64,000 nt of DNA from Siphonodentalium dalli (taxonomy: Eukaryota; Mollusca; Scaphopoda; Gadilida; Siphonodentaliidae). The translations under genes and the position numbers were made by a program. This document shows positions 61,500 through 64,000 of this stretch, in pieces (within the stretch, counting starts at the first letter, position 1; the number at the start of each line of letters is the position of its first letter). The notes beneath the pieces were generated by a model. It saw nothing but the letters and a program-made list of their open reading frames with translations. It ran no database searches and was not told the DNA's origin. The stretch covers positions 211,460,151 to 211,524,150 of the forward strand of contig CP136065.1 in assembly GCA_032622095.1 (NCBI GenBank), read 5' to 3'.

Positions 61500-62060
61500 T
61501 TGTAGCTCAACACTTCACATTGAAGCTATTGTTTTGTAAGTTATGGATACTTTTGAGCTCACCTGAGATGAAGTCTTCGGTGGAGCTATAGTCATCACTC
61601 CTCCTCTGTCCATCCGTCCGTTGGGGCAGACGTCTGTCCATCAACAATTATTTAAACATCTTTTCCAGAACCATAATACCGAATGGGTTCATATTTGGTG
61701 TGCATTCCATAGAAATTCTTAAAATGAATTCTTCTCAAGAACCATCAGGCCTATTTAGCTTATATTTGGTATGGAGAGTCCTTGGGTTACTGGGGTTCAG
61801 ATTTGTTACAATGGAGCCAGGGTCATATCTTTAAAACAAAATATTTTAGATTTAACTCCTTGCTTAATTAAACAAATATTTTAATGGAAAAAAATTAATA
61901 ATAATTTAGATTTTGCTCCATGCTCAATTGTTTTTTAATGGGTTCTTATTTGGTATGAAGGGTCCTTGGTGAATGGGGTTCAATTTTGTTCAAATGAGAT
62001 CACTGGGTCAAATGTGGGCCGAGCAAAAAAACTAAACAAAACAACAAAAATTCAGATGAA
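61500..62060 (+). repeat. Decayed repeat with ATTTGGTATG modules
   Basis: Starts GTAGCTCAACACTTCACATT, has TTTTGAGCTCACCTGAGATG and CCATCCGTCCG, then three diverged modules with GGGTTCATATTTGGTGTG (61685), GCTTATATTTGGTATG (61758) and GGGTTCTTATTTGGTATG (61939), the last two followed by CCTTGG and GGGGTTCA. It has the style of the 57.5-59.8 kb array but a different sequence. No gene. Confidence 0.55.
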
Positions 62061-62334
62061 CCCCTTGCTAAATTAAAAAAAATATATATTATATACAAAT
62101 TTTAAATGTTGAAGAACTATTTCTGTCATTCATTTCAAATTAAATTAGCTTAATTCCCATGTGCTGTTTTCTATGCAGTTGTACAGGCAGGTGTTACAAT
62201 ATTATGTTTATTTAGGATATTAACTCCTTTTCATCACTTATCATAATGTATCTTATTTATTATGTTGATGATTTCAAGGAACAATTATCAGAGGTGCCAT
62301 GTTGATAACCCTTCCCTAAATTTTTTAACTTTAA

Positions 62335-62579
62335 CCCTTTGAGTGCCAGGGGCCGATATTATCGGCCCTAAACCTACACAATAAGTCTGTTAAAGAATAT
62401 AATAAAATATATTAAAATTGTAAAAAATTGTAAAAAAATAAAAATAAAATAAAAAATTGTTAGGCCAATGCATTCTCTTATATATGCGAGACGACCTATG
62501 GTCGACTCGCATATATAAGAGAATGCATTGGCACAGGGTATATGGGTTGATACAAAAATCGGACCTGGCACTCAAAGGG
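62335..62579. mobile_element. TTAA-type MITE with CCCTTTGAGTGCCAG ends (245 bp)
   Basis: Termini CCCTTTGAGTGCCAGG and CCTGGCACTCAAAGGG with TTAA at 62331-62334 and 62580-62583. The termini differ from family F, yet the interior carries the same ~68-bp palindrome (GCCAATGCATTCTCTTATAT..., 62463-62532). Confidence 0.85.
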
Positions 62580-62912
62580 TTAAGGAAAATTAACTCACTT
62601 CAACTTCTAAATTACTTTAGTGTCCGCTTTCCCATGGCAGTGACTTAGGGTATACATATGCGAATATGAGATATACTAATCAACTTTTTCAGCCGAATCT
62701 AAAAATAGATTGAACTTACCTAAAATAGAATAATTTATTCAAAACAAAAATTTCCGGGCACGTATGCTGGGGTGGGTGGGTGGTCGATGGTCTTTTGACT
62801 GTTTTTGGAATGAGTTTGGCTAAAAACACCGTAGAATAAGAGAAATAATGTAATTCTAACTGCTAAACTGACTGCAGGCAGTTATCGTGTTGTATTTTAT
62901 TACAAATTTTTA

Positions 62913-63002
62913 AATCCAAGATGGCCACTGGCATGTTTTTTTGGCCGAATGACCTCAAAATGACTCGTTCCTATTTATATGTCAATGTTAACATTCTTGA
63001 CA
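62913..63002 (-). repeat. Single reversed unit of the ~160-bp array
   Basis: Reverse complement reads GTCAAGAATGTTAACATTGA, ...GGAACGAGTCATTTTGAGGT, ...GGCCATCTTGGAT, matching units at 57.5-59.8 kb. A matching array-edge motif in reverse (AATGACACTGTAGCTCAAC) is at about 63733-63752, so 62913-63752 may be a remnant of one element in inverted orientation. Confidence 0.75.
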
Positions 63003-63400
63003 AATAGTATGCACAGAAATTCATATACAGCTGTTTACAGTGAATTTCCCCCTGCAAATATCTGCTTTAGTGTTGAAAGGGTGTCCAATAATGGTCAGAA
63101 AAAACTGCTGAAAACGGAAGAAAAAAATTGGACTCGGGGGTGGGTGGGGTCCCAACAAGGGTCGAAAGTAAAGAATCAGCATACGTGCCTGAACATTTTT
63201 TCCGACCCCCCCCCCCCCCCCCATTGACAAATAGTATGCACAGAAATTCATATACAGCTGTTTACAGTGAATTTCCCCAAACAAATCTCTGTTTTAGTGT
63301 TAAAAGGGGGGGGGGTGGGTGTCCGAAAATTGTCGGAAAAAACTGTCGAAAATGGACAAAAATTTGGACCCACCCACCCCCGCGTCCAAAATTGTTTCCG
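62998..63400. repeat. Two-copy tandem duplication (226 bp) with poly-C and poly-G
   Basis: TTGACAAATAGTATGCACAG starts at 62998 and 63224. Both copies continue through TTTACAGTGAATTTCCCC to G-rich and C-rich tracts (63206-63222 C; 63306-63316 G). Open frames on both strands come from these tracts. Confidence 0.85.
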
Positions 63401-63686
63401 TTTTCGGCAGTATGTTAAGTAAAGGTTTTGATAAATTTCCATCTTGAAGTACCAGTTGTAATTTTTTTTGGTCTAGTTGGCAGGTAATGGGCAATGATCT
63501 ATTGGGGTCGTGGTCGGGGTGTGCAAAGAAATTTCAAAGAAGAACCTCTACATGTGTCCCGGTTTAGAACTGTTAATGGCTAATTACCTATTATATCTCC
63601 ACAGCACACTTGTGACTTCCTTCACTTCAATTCAAACTCTAACTGCAGTTTCTGTCCATGATGTCATTTCCAGGTCAGGAGTTCAC

Positions 63687-63752
63687 TTCCTGTTTCACTG
63701 ATGTTAATGACACTGTATCTCTTCCTGTTTCACTGATGTTAATGACACTGTA
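63687..63752. repeat. Short direct repeat CTTCCTGTTTCACTGATGTT
   Basis: The block CTTCCTGTTTCACTGATGTTAATGACACTGTA is present twice in tandem at about 63687 and 63721. Confidence 0.8.
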
Positions 63753-63852
63753 GCTCAACAATCTCCCTCTTTTCTCTTTTTATGTTGTTTTAGTTCTTTT
63801 GATAAAACCACAGAAATATTTACAAATATACAGTCCGTATCATCCATTTTTC

Positions 63853-64000
63853 CTAAATGTCAATTGCTACTTTCCCTCTCTGGAATGTAGCAATCAGCTG
63901 CTCGCCGGAAGCACCTCGTTTTGTTAGGCAATTTGCAAGCTGACTCGAACCTGGGCACCATCGAATGCTTTCTACTTCACCTCGATCAAGACATTGTTTC
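63853..64000 (-). pseudogene. Ty1/copia retrotransposon RNase H C-terminal fragment
   Basis: On the minus strand a frame enters at the window edge and ends at TAG (63855-63853), about 49 residues. It includes LDRGEVESIRWCPG, QLANCLTKRGASG and LIATFQRGK. The pattern W-x-P/x-G-x-x-Q-L-A-(D/N)-x-L-T-K is the typical end of the copia-type RNase H domain; here the usual Asp of LADxLTK is Asn. The element continues beyond the window, so integrity is unknown. Confidence 0.75.

Noticed and set aside
63128-63494. Proline-rich open frames on both strands
   Set aside because: Caused by C/G homopolymers in the 226-bp tandem duplication.
1-64000. tRNA or rRNA genes
   Set aside because: No GTTCRA-type T-arm with a matching cloverleaf, and no conserved rRNA core, was found by eye; a tRNAscan run would be decisive.

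Overview
This is eukaryotic, intron-rich, AT-rich and extremely repeat-laden DNA. There is no operon-like or prokaryotic organisation. The mixture of small Helitron-like elements, hAT, TTAA-type (piggyBac-like) and TA-type (Tc1/mariner/pogo-like) MITEs, an L2/CR1-like LINE tail, a Ty1/copia fragment and ~160-bp tandem repeats suggests a marine invertebrate, most likely a bivalve mollusc. The taxon is an inference from repeat style, not from a diagnostic gene.

One protein-coding gene can be read on the + strand from 3003 to 49026. I rebuilt the last 14 coding exons. Every splice phase agrees from exon to exon, and the frame closes on a TAA at 49024-49026 with an AATAAA signal at 49071. The visible part encodes about 518 residues of leucine-rich, apparently all-helical (HEAT/armadillo-like) protein; the N-terminus lies upstream of the window. 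A MEI1-like (meiosis inhibitor 1) identity is only a tentative guess.

The dominant structure is a ~23-kb tandem array (3071-26079, about 390 copies of a 59-bp unit) inside the intron after the first visible exon. The unit is made of the last 38 nt of that exon plus the first 21 nt of the intron, so the array has copied a working 5' splice site several hundred times. Each unit also carries an acceptor-like pyrimidine tract plus CAG five nucleotides before the donor, and an in-frame TAA directly after it. The array has nested higher-order duplications (about 1947, 4130 and 4363 bp).

Layout: 1-511, LINE 3' end; 533-2992, a TA-type palindromic MITE split by two nested hAT MITEs, ending 8 nt before the first exon's acceptor; 3003-26079, exon plus minisatellite; 26.9-28.6 kb, two exons and two palindromic elements; 28.8-31.3 kb, a perfect 65-bp inverted repeat and three Helitron-like elements; 33.5-34.8 kb, a possible alternative first exon; 36.0-49.1 kb, the remaining exons with hAT, TTAA and TA MITEs in the introns; 49.2-53.2 kb, two long inverted repeats; 53.4-56.6 kb, more TTAA elements; 56.8-60.7 kb, a foldback enclosing a ~160-bp tandem array; 61-64 kb, decayed repeats and a copia RNase H fragment on the minus strand.
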